Origin: Chitinivibrionales bacterium
GTDB lineage: Bacteria > Fibrobacterota > Chitinivibrionia > Chitinivibrionales > FEN-1185
Direction of reading: 5' to 3'
NCBI GenBank assembly: GCA_028718065.1
Contig: JAQUMP010000115.1
Location: 1-9,022, forward strand
Length of the DNA stretch: 9,022 bases
The translations under genes were made by a program, and so were the position numbers. Each line of letters begins with the position of its first letter. The first letter of the stretch is position 1. Below the pieces are notes generated by a model. That model was not told the origin of the DNA. It ran no database searches and was given only the letters and a program-made list of their open reading frames with translations. This document shows positions 1 through 6,796 of this stretch, one piece after another.

Positions 1-308
1 TTTATATGGGCGATTTTAGCGTTTCTTTTTTTTGTTAGATCAGCAAAATCATCGATTACCTTTTTAAAGGTATCGAGTTTCATCATGCATGGCGCTCGGC
101 CGGCCTTATTAAGGAGCTTACTGTCGCCTGTGGGACAAAATATGCATTTAAAATTGCAGGTATTGCAAGGGTCAATATGGACGCATAAGGGCACATCCAG
201 CGGCAGCATTTTAAATAACGGTTTTTTAAACCAATACTTGTGCAGGGTCCGTTTTACCCGGAACGGGACTAAATGTTTCCCCGTATTGATTATTTTCCGA
301 AAGGACAT
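1..308 (-). CDS. Radical SAM protein, N-terminal part (runs off the window)
   Basis: Reading the minus strand from an ATG at 308 gives 102 codons open to the window edge. Residues 48-58 contain C48, C51, C55 and C58; C51-NFK-C55-IF-C58 is the CxxxCxxC motif that binds the [4Fe-4S] cluster in radical SAM enzymes, followed by PTGD. About 45 residues precede it, ending in a hydrophobic stretch (LPLDVPLCVHIDP) that would form the first strand of the barrel. The ATG was chosen because an AAAGG sequence lies about 7 nt upstream and the frame has a TAA just before it. The family cleaves S-adenosylmethionine to make a 5'-deoxyadenosyl radical. The substrate cannot be told because the C-terminal part (where a SPASM domain would be) is missing. 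Its place beside glycosyltransferases suggests a cell-surface or sugar-modification role, which is inference. It is divergent from the DUF2723 gene. Confidence 0.85.
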   Translation of the reverse strand, partial: MSFRKIINTGKHLVPFRVKRTLHKYWFKKPLFKMLPLDVPLCVHIDPCNTCNFKCIFCPTGDSKLLNKAGRAPCMMKLDTFKKVIDDFADLTKKRNAKIAHI

Positions 309-472
309 TATAAGCCTTTAATTGCTGTTTCTTTACGAAAATATATTACGGTTCGTTGCTTAAAATATGGCGGCGCCGGAGGCAGCGGCCCTGCGTAATA
401 AAAAATACTTGCAAAACGGCATAAAATTAACCTATCTTGAAAATTAAAAAGGCGGCAATAAAATAAGAAAAA
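309..472. other. Divergent intergenic region
   Basis: This 164-nt stretch separates the start codons of the radical SAM gene (minus) and the DUF2723 gene (plus), so promoters for both should lie here. It is AT-rich apart from a GC-rich patch at about 369-394 that includes the palindrome CGGCGCCG at 371-378. No RNA gene or convincing small ORF is visible. Confidence 0.5.
409..438 (+). promoter_or_regulatory. Weak candidate sigma-70-type promoter for the DUF2723 gene
   Basis: TTGCAA (409-414) and TATCTT (433-438) are separated by 18 nt, each matching 4 of 6 bases of the -35 and -10 consensus. The expected start of transcription would be about 25 nt before the ATG at 473. In AT-rich DNA such matches occur by chance, so this is a weak call. 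Confidence 0.2.
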
Positions 473-2476
473 ATGGCAAACCTAAAAAACAAATTAAAGG
501 CTCCTTTGGTAAAGCCTGCCGAAACTGTAATATACCCCAAAAACAAAACGATCTTTTTTTTTGTTACGCTTGCACTCTCTTTTGCCGTAAATTTTGTAAT
601 ATATCTTTTAACGCTGGCGCCCACCGTGACCTTTGAAGACAGCGGGGAATTTATCAGCGCCGCGTATAACCTCGGCGTCCCGCATGAGCCGGGATATCCG
701 CTGTTTACCATGCTGGGAAAACTCTTTAGCTATTTACCAATAGGAACAATCGCCTATAGGGTCAATTTAATGTCCGCGTTTTTTACCGCGCTTGCGGGAA
801 TGCTTGTTTTTTATGCCACGGTCTTAATTATTGAAAATACTTTTCTTAAAACCTCTTTTTGGCAAAATGCCAGGGCCGGGAGCTTGAATCTTTTAAAATA
901 TTCCGTGGCATTATGCAGTTGCCTGCTGTTCGGACTGGCATATACCTCGTGGGAACAGGCCGTTATTACCGAGGTTTACGGATTGAACAGTTTATTTGTA
1001 AGCCTGTTTATTTTGCTGACGTTGCTTTTAGGCAGGCAGGAAACCTTGTCACAAAAGAAAAAATATTGCTATATACTTTGCTTTTCGCTGGGGTTAACCC
1101 TTACCAATCATACCACCTCATTAATGCTTATCCCGCTTTTCGGCGTTTATCTATTTCTTACTGAACGAGGCCTTTTGCTCGATGTTAAAATGCTTCTTAA
1201 ATCGATTATGTTTTTTGTTCTGGGCCTGACGCCGCTATTGTATCTGCCGATTGCGGCGTTAAGAAAACCGATTGTTAACTGGGGCAATCCGGCGACTTTA
1301 AAGGATTTTATCTGGACCATAACCCGTCATCAATATCAGGATACGGGACCACAACAAACGCTGGAAACGTTTCTTCCGCAATTTATGGTTTATGTCAAGG
1401 AACTTTTAATTAAGCAATGGCTTCCTATTGTGCTGGCCTCCGCAATTTTCGGGGCGATAATGCTTTTTCGCAGGAACAAGCCATATTTTTTATTCAGCCT
1501 CTCTTTTTTGTTTTTTAGCATGCCGGTAACCACCTGGATGACGAATTTTGATGTTACCACGCCTTCTGTTGCCTTTGAGCAAAAGGCGCTGGTATCGGTT
1601 TTTTATATTCCCGCTTATTTGTTTTTAGCGATTCTGGCCGGAATCGGGATGTTTTATCTTGTGTCTCTTGTAAAGATTCGGAAGACCGCGATTTGCGCCG
1701 CCGTCGCGCTGGTCCTGCCGCTGGCCACGGCTGCCGGCGCAATCGCCAAAAATTATTCCGCATTAAACATGCATGCTTATTATTTTGCGCAAGATTATGC
1801 CGATAATATTTTTAATTCGCTGCCTAAGAATTCCTTGCTCTTTGTTAATTGGGACCCGTTTACCTTTCCGCTGATGTATTATCAGTTCGTCGAGCACAAA
1901 AGGCCGGATATTCTGGTGCTGGACCAACTGTTATTAAAGCGGAGCTGGTATGTGCAATGGCTTAAAGACCACTATCCCGCATTTGTCAAACCGTCGGAAT
2001 CGGCCGTAAAAGCTTTTTTACAAGCGGTTGCGCCGTTTGAAAACAAAGCGCCTTATAATGGAGAAATCATCCAACAATGCTACATCGGCATGATAAACGC
2101 ATTTATCGACAGTAAAATAAGCCGGGGCAATTCCGTTTATTTTGCCTATATTCCCGAAGCGGATATTTTAAGGAATTATCATCTTGAGCCCATATTTTCG
2201 GCCTATAAATACACTCAAAACACGCAACCGGATACGACCGTTAATGCATCCGTAATCAAGCTTGCAGGGTTTACGGATAAAAATGCAAATCGTGATCGTA
2301 TGGCCGATTACATCCGTGGATATTACGGCAATCTCTACGGTCTTCGCGCCATGCAGTGCGCGACGCTGGGAAATATGGTTAAAGCAAAGGAATATTTTAC
2401 AACGGCGCGAAAATTATTTGACGATACTTCGCAGCAGGCCGCTTTTATCGATCGGCAAATACTTAAAATTAAATAG
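473..2476 (+). CDS. DUF2723 (TMEM260-like) integral membrane protein, putative glycosyltransferase
   Basis: 667 residues. The N-terminus has a first membrane segment at about 27-48, then the DUF2723 signature: LTLAP...FEDSGEF (E55, D56, E59) and HEPGYPLF at 71-78. Many further hydrophobic segments follow up to about residue 425 (for example 97-120, 143-158, 172-187, 200-229, 242-262, 317-332, 337-351, 374-400, 405-424). Residues ~430-667 are soluble, rich in aromatic and charged residues, and probably face the periplasm. The family has the topology of GT-C enzymes; the eukaryotic homologue TMEM260 is an O-mannosyltransferase, so a lipid-linked sugar donor and transfer outside the inner membrane is a reasonable inference, with the acidic pair E55/D56 as a candidate catalytic site. 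The ATG at 473 has only a distant AAGGCGG (449-455), so initiation may be weak. It converges with the GT9 genes, with a 13-nt gap. The family assignment is firm; the reaction is not shown. Confidence 0.85.
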   Translation: MANLKNKLKAPLVKPAETVIYPKNKTIFFFVTLALSFAVNFVIYLLTLAPTVTFEDSGEFISAAYNLGVPHEPGYPLFTMLGKLFSYLPIGTIAYRVNLMSAFFTALAGMLVFYATVLIIENTFLKTSFWQNARAGSLNLLKYSVALCSCLLFGLAYTSWEQAVITEVYGLNSLFVSLFILLTLLLGRQETLSQKKKYCYILCFSLGLTLTNHTTSLMLIPLFGVYLFLTERGLLLDVKMLLKSIMFFVLGLTPLLYLPIAALRKPIVNWGNPATLKDFIWTITRHQYQDTGPQQTLETFLPQFMVYVKELLIKQWLPIVLASAIFGAIMLFRRNKPYFLFSLSFLFFSMPVTTWMTNFDVTTPSVAFEQKALVSVFYIPAYLFLAILAGIGMFYLVSLVKIRKTAICAAVALVLPLATAAGAIAKNYSALNMHAYYFAQDYADNIFNSLPKNSLLFVNWDPFTFPLMYYQFVEHKRPDILVLDQLLLKRSWYVQWLKDHYPAFVKPSESAVKAFLQAVAPFENKAPYNGEIIQQCYIGMINAFIDSKISRGNSVYFAYIPEADILRNYHLEPIFSAYKYTQNTQPDTTVNASVIKLAGFTDKNANRDRMADYIRGYYGNLYGLRAMQCATLGNMVKAKEYFTTARKLFDDTSQQAAFIDRQILKIK

Positions 2477-2489
2477 TGACGCCCCGGAA

Positions 2490-3569
2490 TTACCCGAGTT
2501 CCGCCAGGAGGTTGACCACGGCATCATGCACGGCGCGGACATCGGTTGCGCGCAGGTCGTAGCCATCGGGCGAAAAAACGATGCGTTCGGGAACGCAATA
2601 AGGACGCCAGCGGTTAAAATTATTTTTTTCGGTCCCATAAATCCCCACCACCGGGACGTTATGCGCCGAGGCCAGATGGATAAGGGAAGTGTCCGGCGAT
2701 ACCAGCGCCGTAAGGTGTTTTATAATTTCGTATATTGTCAATATTGAACAGGCGGGTACTGCTTTAACAAAAGAGAACTCCCGGCAGAATTCCCGGGCCC
2801 AGGCCGTTTGTTTACCGATGGAAAAAAGGAACACGGGCATTCCGGCCGGGCCGTTTGAAGGCTTAAAAAGCCGCAATAAATCCCGGTACCATTGGCGGGT
2901 TAATTGCCGGCCGATGCTTCCGGCCGAAAGATTAAGGCCGACGGCGCCGTGATTATCCGGATCCAGCCGGGCGTGGATTTTTTCGGCTTCCTGGCGGTGC
3001 TCGCCGGCGGTAACCAGCATCGTCCGGAACGGCCGCGGCAGTTTTTTTTGCAGGATGATTTCGGTTATGGCAAGATTGCGTTCGATAATATGTTCGTCGG
3101 TAAAGCGCACGGGGATATCATAAAACGGCTCCTGCAATTCTTTGTCCGATCCCATCAAACATGCCTGCGGGCCGCCCCACTGAAGGATAAAAAAATTGGT
3201 GCTTGACATACCCGGAGAAAGATCGACGATCACGTCAAAGCGTTCCCGGCGGATTTTCCGAATGAGCCCCAGGACCGTTTTAATATCATGAAAATTTACG
3301 TTTAAGAGAGTGTCTATGTTCGGATCGTGCTTTACGATAACGTTATTTTCCGGACTGCAGGCCACGGCGCAATGCACGCCGGGAATGGCCTGTTTGATCT
3401 GCTTAAAAATCAGCGAAGCCACAATCATATCGCCCAGCTTGCCCGGACGCAAAAAAAGTATTTTTTTGGGCAGCGGCGGGAACGAACAATGCCTGCGCCG
3501 GCGGAAAAAAAGGCGGTAAAAAAGCGGAAAAAAATAGAGACGGAAATAATAGCTATAACTGCTGTGCAT
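2490..3569 (-). CDS. Glycosyltransferase family 9 (heptosyltransferase-like), second of a tandem pair
   Basis: 359 residues, the usual GT9 length. The N-terminal Rossmann domain opens with KKILFLRPGKLGDMI (GKLGD at 43-47), the family's acceptor-side signature. The C-terminal domain has SPDTSLIHLA at 291-300, then VVGIYG and WRPYCVP at ~307-327, which form the nucleotide-sugar side in heptosyltransferases such as WaaC and WaaF. Known members transfer heptose from ADP-heptose to lipopolysaccharide core at the inner face of the inner membrane; the actual sugar here is not readable. The first ~30 residues are unusual: aromatic and hydrophobic, then RRRR, which suggests a membrane-touching amphipathic segment. 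The ATG at 3569 begins 5 nt after the stop of the upstream GT9 gene, with GGAG 11 nt before it, so the two are probably co-transcribed and coupled. It differs clearly from its neighbour, so the pair is not a recent duplication. Confidence 0.88.
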   Translation of the reverse strand: MHSSYSYYFRLYFFPLFYRLFFRRRRHCSFPPLPKKILFLRPGKLGDMIVASLIFKQIKQAIPGVHCAVACSPENNVIVKHDPNIDTLLNVNFHDIKTVLGLIRKIRRERFDVIVDLSPGMSSTNFFILQWGGPQACLMGSDKELQEPFYDIPVRFTDEHIIERNLAITEIILQKKLPRPFRTMLVTAGEHRQEAEKIHARLDPDNHGAVGLNLSAGSIGRQLTRQWYRDLLRLFKPSNGPAGMPVFLFSIGKQTAWAREFCREFSFVKAVPACSILTIYEIIKHLTALVSPDTSLIHLASAHNVPVVGIYGTEKNNFNRWRPYCVPERIVFSPDGYDLRATDVRAVHDAVVNLLAELG

Positions 3570-3574
3570 GAATA

Positions 3575-4693
3575 TTACAACTCCGCCTTGGATTTAACAA
3601 ATTGCTCCGCCGCTTTGGCGATCTGCGCCGCAGTAAGGGAATTTATACCCTTGTCCTGAGCGGCGCGCACTTCGGCAAAGGGAACGCAATAGGGCCGCCA
3701 ATAGTAGTTATACCGTTCGGGTGCGGCATAAAGCCCCACCACCGGTTTATGAAAAACCACCGCAAGATGAACGATGGAAGTGTCCGGCGAAATCACAAAC
3801 CATGAATTTTCGACCACCGAGGCGATTTCAAAAAGATCGTCGGTTGCTTGGTATAACAATATTGAATTTCCGCCGCTGCCGCTCAAAACATCCCGCGCCT
3901 TTTTTAAGTCGTTTGGCGCATAAAGGATTAGGATCGGCACGGCCGATATTTTTCGCATTTCGCTGCAAACGGATGCAAATAATGCGGCGGCAATAAGATT
4001 TTTTTTCTCCCCGGCGGAAACGTTGAGCAGAATATATTTGTTTATCCCCAAGGCGACAAGTTTTTCCTGCGCGCGCTTGCGTGAACCGTCGGGGATGCGC
4101 AAAAAAGGATGATACATCCCGCTTTGATAAGGAAAACCGAACAGTTCCGCGGACATTCCGCAAACAAGATCGGTCATGGGCACGTTAATATTTTCCAGGT
4201 TTTTCGTGCAATTATAATAAAAATTGTAACGCGCATCGTATCGGCCGAACTTGACGCCGCGCGCAACCATAAGGTTGGCCATGATTCCGTTAAGGGTGGA
4301 TTTATTCATAATCAGATTTATGCTGCAATCGTAGTGGTCCCGCCGGATTTTAACGACATTTATTAAAATCGATAAAAGGTTTTGGGCAAAAATATAGACT
4401 CGATCGACTTCGGGCATGTTCTGAATGAGACGGTGGTTATGTTTTCCCGCCACAACACCTATGACGCAGCCGGGAATATTGCTTTTGAGCAACCTGAAAA
4501 GAGGCGTAGTAACAATCATATCGCCGATTTTATCGTTGCGGAAAATCAGGATGCGCTTGATCGACGAGGCCGTTTTAGTATCCAGCGGCAGAGCAAACTG
4601 CCTGTTGTTAAAAATATGTCGGAGCACTCCCCGCCATAACCGGCGGTTCGCATGTTCAATGGATTTAGCGAATGAAGCCATACTGTTTGCCAT
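3575..4693 (-). CDS. Glycosyltransferase family 9 (heptosyltransferase-like), first of a tandem pair
   Basis: 372 residues with both GT9 half-domains. The N-terminal half has KRILIFRNDKIGDMIVTTPLF, with DKIGD at 54-58 placing the usual aspartate after the glycine; the C-terminal half has ISPDTSIVHLA at 301-311, then PVVGLYAAPE and YWRPYCVP at ~317-338. Family members move a heptose or related sugar from a nucleotide donor to a lipopolysaccharide acceptor in the cytoplasm. Residues 1-45 are an extension ahead of the first strand, basic in part (RRLWRGVLRH), perhaps for membrane contact. The start is uncertain: ATG at 4693 and the in-frame ATG at 4681 both lack a clear Shine-Dalgarno sequence. 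It lies 89 nt downstream of rsgA and 5 nt upstream of the second GT9 gene. Loss of the N-terminal GxGD loop or the SPDTS motif would have argued for decay, and both are intact. Confidence 0.88.
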   Translation of the reverse strand: MANSMASFAKSIEHANRRLWRGVLRHIFNNRQFALPLDTKTASSIKRILIFRNDKIGDMIVTTPLFRLLKSNIPGCVIGVVAGKHNHRLIQNMPEVDRVYIFAQNLLSILINVVKIRRDHYDCSINLIMNKSTLNGIMANLMVARGVKFGRYDARYNFYYNCTKNLENINVPMTDLVCGMSAELFGFPYQSGMYHPFLRIPDGSRKRAQEKLVALGINKYILLNVSAGEKKNLIAAALFASVCSEMRKISAVPILILYAPNDLKKARDVLSGSGGNSILLYQATDDLFEIASVVENSWFVISPDTSIVHLAVVFHKPVVGLYAAPERYNYYWRPYCVPFAEVRAAQDKGINSLTAAQIAKAAEQFVKSKAEL

Positions 4694-4782
4694 CGATCCA
4701 AAAGATGCAAAGTTTACAAATAAAGTGCTGATAAATCCAGTTTGCTGTTTTTCACAATGCGCTATTGGACAAGCGCTTCAAT

Positions 4783-5874
4783 TCAATCACTGTTTCGTTT
4801 CATTTTATTATAGTTCTTGATCATTTTTCCGAACGCCTTGTCCTTTTTGCGTTTTTCTAAATATGACATTTCGTAAAATTCGGATTCCTTTTTAAGTTTT
4901 AGGTAATTTTGATATTTTTCGGAATCGATTTTTCCCAGCTCAACTGCTTCGATTATAGCGCACCCTTCTTTATGAATATGGGTACAATCTCTAAAACGGC
5001 ATTTAGCCCCATATAAAGAAATTTCTTCAAAGGTTTGTTCCAGTCCTTCTGCAATTTCAAAATTTCCAAGTTCTCTCATGCCTGGCGTGTCAATGAAGAT
5101 GCTCCCGGATTCAAGACATATAAGTTGCCGCTTGACCGTGGTATGCCTGCCTTTGCCATCTTTTTCCCTTACTTCGCTCACTTTGAAACGGTCATCACCA
5201 AGCAATCTGTTGAGCAATGAAGTTTTTCCAACACCGGATGGTCCCAACAGACAATATGTTTTTCGAGGTTCGAGTTCAACAGACAACGATTCAATACCTC
5301 GATCAACAACATTGCTGATAAACACATTTTTGGTACTCGCCTTGGCTATCTGTTTTTGGATTTCGGCCAGTTCGGATGCAGACAGAAGATCAACCTTACT
5401 GATGACTGCCATTGGCCGTATCCCGCTTTCATTCAGCATGACGAGATATCGCTCTAAACTCTTGAGGTTAAGAGAATCTGCGGATTGCAAAATTAATCCG
5501 CAATCAATGTTGGAAGCGATGAGTTGAAATTCTACTTTTCTGCCCGGTTCCTTGCGTTTTAGCACGGTCTTTCGAGGCAGGATATTATGAATAATCGCGA
5601 AGGAATAATTATCGAGCGCTTGTACGACAACCCAATCGCCGATCGTTGGAAAATAAGTGCTGTCTTTTGCGGCAAATAATAATTTGCCGGAAAGTTCCGC
5701 CAACATCTCATGAAGGCCGTCGGCCACTCTAAAATTTCCTTTATTCACCTCGATTATTCTTGCCAAAGAAAAACCATTGAGAATGAAATTGGAATGAGCG
5801 GCACGAAACCATTCATTATAGCCTAACGATTCAAGTCCTTCATTTTTCAAATTGTTCTGCCTGTCAATTGTCAA
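4783..5874 (-). CDS. rsgA: Ribosome small subunit-dependent GTPase A (long form)
   Basis: 363 residues. RsgA binds the 30S subunit late in assembly and hydrolyses GTP to check the decoding centre. An N-terminal extension and OB-fold (~15-105) come first; then the GTPase motifs appear in the circularly permuted order typical of the family: G4 ISKVD (S159-D162), then G1 GPSGVGKT (211-218), the G2-like GRHTT (242-246) and G3 DTPG (262-265). The zinc site near the C-terminus is C292, C297, H299 and C305 (CxxxxCxHxxxxxC). The C-terminal tail is lysine-rich, as expected for rRNA contact. G4 has Ser in place of the usual Asn or Thr. No ATG is available near the N-terminus: the frame begins with TTG at 5874 (AGGA only 3 nt away), or with TTG at 5850 preceded by AGGCAG at better spacing. 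At 363 residues it is longer than the ~300-350 of typical RsgA, because of the ~35-residue leader also seen in other long forms. Confidence 0.93.
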   Translation of the reverse strand: MTIDRQNNLKNEGLESLGYNEWFRAAHSNFILNGFSLARIIEVNKGNFRVADGLHEMLAELSGKLLFAAKDSTYFPTIGDWVVVQALDNYSFAIIHNILPRKTVLKRKEPGRKVEFQLIASNIDCGLILQSADSLNLKSLERYLVMLNESGIRPMAVISKVDLLSASELAEIQKQIAKASTKNVFISNVVDRGIESLSVELEPRKTYCLLGPSGVGKTSLLNRLLGDDRFKVSEVREKDGKGRHTTVKRQLICLESGSIFIDTPGMRELGNFEIAEGLEQTFEEISLYGAKCRFRDCTHIHKEGCAIIEAVELGKIDSEKYQNYLKLKKESEFYEMSYLEKRKKDKAFGKMIKNYNKMKRNSD

Positions 5875-5923
5875 TTCCTATATTTCTTTAATTTCCTTAA
5901 TGTGCTGTTGTGGTATAAATGAC

Positions 5924-6508
5924 CTATAAAAGGGGCCTTCCAAGTTTATCATTAATCGCTCTGCAAACCGCGTCAAAGCGCTTTAACACATCCTCATTTG
6001 TAAACCGGCTGATTTCCAATCCATATAATGCAAGAATATCCGTACGTACAGCATCCCTTTTCAAACCATCGGTCGTATAGTGCTGACTTCCATCAAGCTC
6101 GATTATCAGGCTGCCTTCGGAGCAATAAAAATCCGCTATAAAATGATCGATTGGGCGCTGTCGATAGAATTTCATTTCATGGGTTCTTAGAAAGTCATAC
6201 CAGAGTTTCTTTTCGGCCTTTGTCATGTCTTTACGCAGAATGCGGGCGTTGCCTACAAGAGCTGGATTGTAAGGCAGGGAATTTCCGTCCCATACCAACC
6301 CGCGTTTACGGACGTCGTCAATGCTAAAAAACGCCTTTCGATGCAGGACCCCACCGGCACTTCGTGCCACCTCCCCTGTTGATGCAACAGAAACCTCTCC
6401 GGCACTTCGTGCCACCTCCCCTGTCAGGGGAGGCTTATCTGAAAGGGCTCCCCTGGAAGGGGAGCTGTCACCAAAGGTGACTGAAGGGTTTCTTCGTGCT
6501 TCAAACAT
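5924..6508 (-). CDS. DUF559 (Vsr-like) nuclease-domain protein with repeat-derived N-terminus
   Basis: 194 codons as an open frame. Residues ~77-187 match the DUF559 fold of the restriction-endonuclease superfamily: LPYNPALVGNARILRKDMT-AEKKLW, then IADFYC (D126), IIELDGSQHY (E138, D139, H143), a D-x2-R stretch and ISRFTNEDVL. The D...ELD arrangement is the presumed metal-binding site, so DNA cleavage is likely, but substrate and role are unknown; a link to mismatch repair (as for Vsr) is only structural analogy. The first ~55 residues are encoded by the hairpin-rich repeat and contain the peptide TGEVARSAG twice, 15 residues apart, so they are probably not part of the original gene. The true start may be TTG at 6298 (124 residues, the usual size) or ATG at 6226, though neither has a strong ribosome site. 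The ATG at 6508 overlaps the stop of the regulator remnant. It lies 49 nt upstream of rsgA, same strand. Confidence 0.75.
   Translation of the reverse strand: MFEARRNPSVTFGDSSPSRGALSDKPPLTGEVARSAGEVSVASTGEVARSAGGVLHRKAFFSIDDVRKRGLVWDGNSLPYNPALVGNARILRKDMTKAEKKLWYDFLRTHEMKFYRQRPIDHFIADFYCSEGSLIIELDGSQHYTTDGLKRDAVRTDILALYGLEISRFTNEDVLKRFDAVCRAINDKLGRPLL
6354..6379. repeat. Second partial copy of the hairpin repeat (26 nt)
   Basis: These 26 bases are identical to 6399-6424 and include the hairpin GGCAC-TTC-GTGCC plus CCTCCCCTGT. The two copies are 45 nt apart, a multiple of three, so the overlapping ORF reads the same peptide twice. This copy lacks the other hairpins and is probably a broken end of the element at 6390-6492. 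Confidence 0.8.
6390..6492. repeat. MITE/REP-like element of four perfect hairpins
   Basis: Four consecutive perfect inverted repeats are visible: GGCAC-TTC-GTGCC (6401-6413), CCTCCCCTG-T-CAGGGGAGG (6415-6433), GCTCCCCT-GGA-AGGGGAGC (6447-6465) and GTCACC-AAA-GGTGAC (6467-6481). The block is bounded by GAAACC (6390-6395) and GGTTTC (6487-6492), which could be short terminal inverted repeats. No target-site duplication is visible. Sequences of this type are dispersed intergenic repeats in many bacterial genomes and often create spurious ORFs; it carries no gene of its own. It sits between the regulator remnant and the DUF559 domain. Confidence 0.75.
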
Positions 6509-6542
6509 CCAGTCCCAAACGTTTCAATTTCCTGAATAATGT
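6501..6542 (-). pseudogene. Displaced 3' end of a sigma-54 activator gene (Fis-type HTH remnant)
   Basis: Read on the minus strand, these 14 codons spell TLFRKLKRLGLDV and a TGA stop, which is the characteristic end of a Fis-type helix-turn-helix in sigma-54-dependent activators. It aligns residue for residue with the end of the intact activator at 8274 (TLFRKMHRLGLS) but differs in sequence, so it is a paralogous or native end and not a copy. Immediately upstream in the gene direction (6543 onward) the frame enters AT-rich DNA with a TAA within ~35 codons. A weak L..H match (LIFHNI against LGIHKA) could mean that a few more decayed codons are present. Confidence 0.75.
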
Positions 6543-6655
6543 GATATTATGAAAAATTAGCCAAATAAAGCTACCTATCTCATTTTCCCTATATTATATC
6601 CGCGTTTAAATATAAATCGCTGATTACATAGCTACTGTATTTATAGTATGCTCCG

Positions 6656-6684
6656 TTGATATGGAAGAACCATATAAGCATAAT
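6656..6684 (+). promoter_or_regulatory. Sigma-70-type promoter of toxin-antitoxin copy A
   Basis: TTGATA (6656-6661) and CATAAT (6679-6684) each match 5 of 6 consensus bases and are separated by the optimal 17 nt. Transcription would start near 6691, leaving a leader of about 105 nt before the antitoxin ATG. No palindromic operator that could be assigned to autoregulation is obvious. Confidence 0.55.
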
Positions 6685-6689
6685 ATTGC

Positions 6690-6767
6690 AAGCCTTTTTA
6701 ACTATCTCCGCCGATTTGCCCATATTGTATTTTAGAACAACAAAGAATGGAATAAGGCTTTTTTTGT
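6690..6767 (+). other. Leader stem followed by a T tract (possible attenuator), copy A
   Basis: AAGCCTT (6690-6696) is the exact complement of AAGGCTT (6754-6760), which runs into seven consecutive T residues. The first arm coincides with the predicted 5' end of the transcript. The intervening loop is long (57 nt), so this may be chance. The same structure occurs at 7575-7652 in copy B. Confidence 0.25.
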
Positions 6768-6796
6768 TTTGCCGCTGATTCTTAAGGGAGGTTTCG

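Noticed and set aside
85..321. 78-codon plus-strand open frame at the left end
   Set aside because: It is antisense to the radical SAM gene, whose cysteine motif is clear on the minus strand, and it shows no protein family features.
2262..2747. 161-codon plus-strand frame across the convergent gene ends
   Set aside because: It overlaps two well-supported genes in other frames and has no recognisable features.
4759..4776. GCGCT...AGCGC hairpin between rsgA and the GT9 gene as a terminator
   Set aside because: The stem is only 5 bp with an 8-nt loop, and no T tract follows on either strand.
6405..6418. TGGCAC in the repeat (minus strand) as a sigma-54 -24 element
   Set aside because: There is no TTGC at the required -12 spacing; the match is half of a hairpin.
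6354..6424. Two identical 26-nt repeats 45 nt apart, considered as a CRISPR array
   Set aside because: There are only two copies, the 19-nt spacer-like gap is too short, and the repeats are parts of a larger hairpin element.
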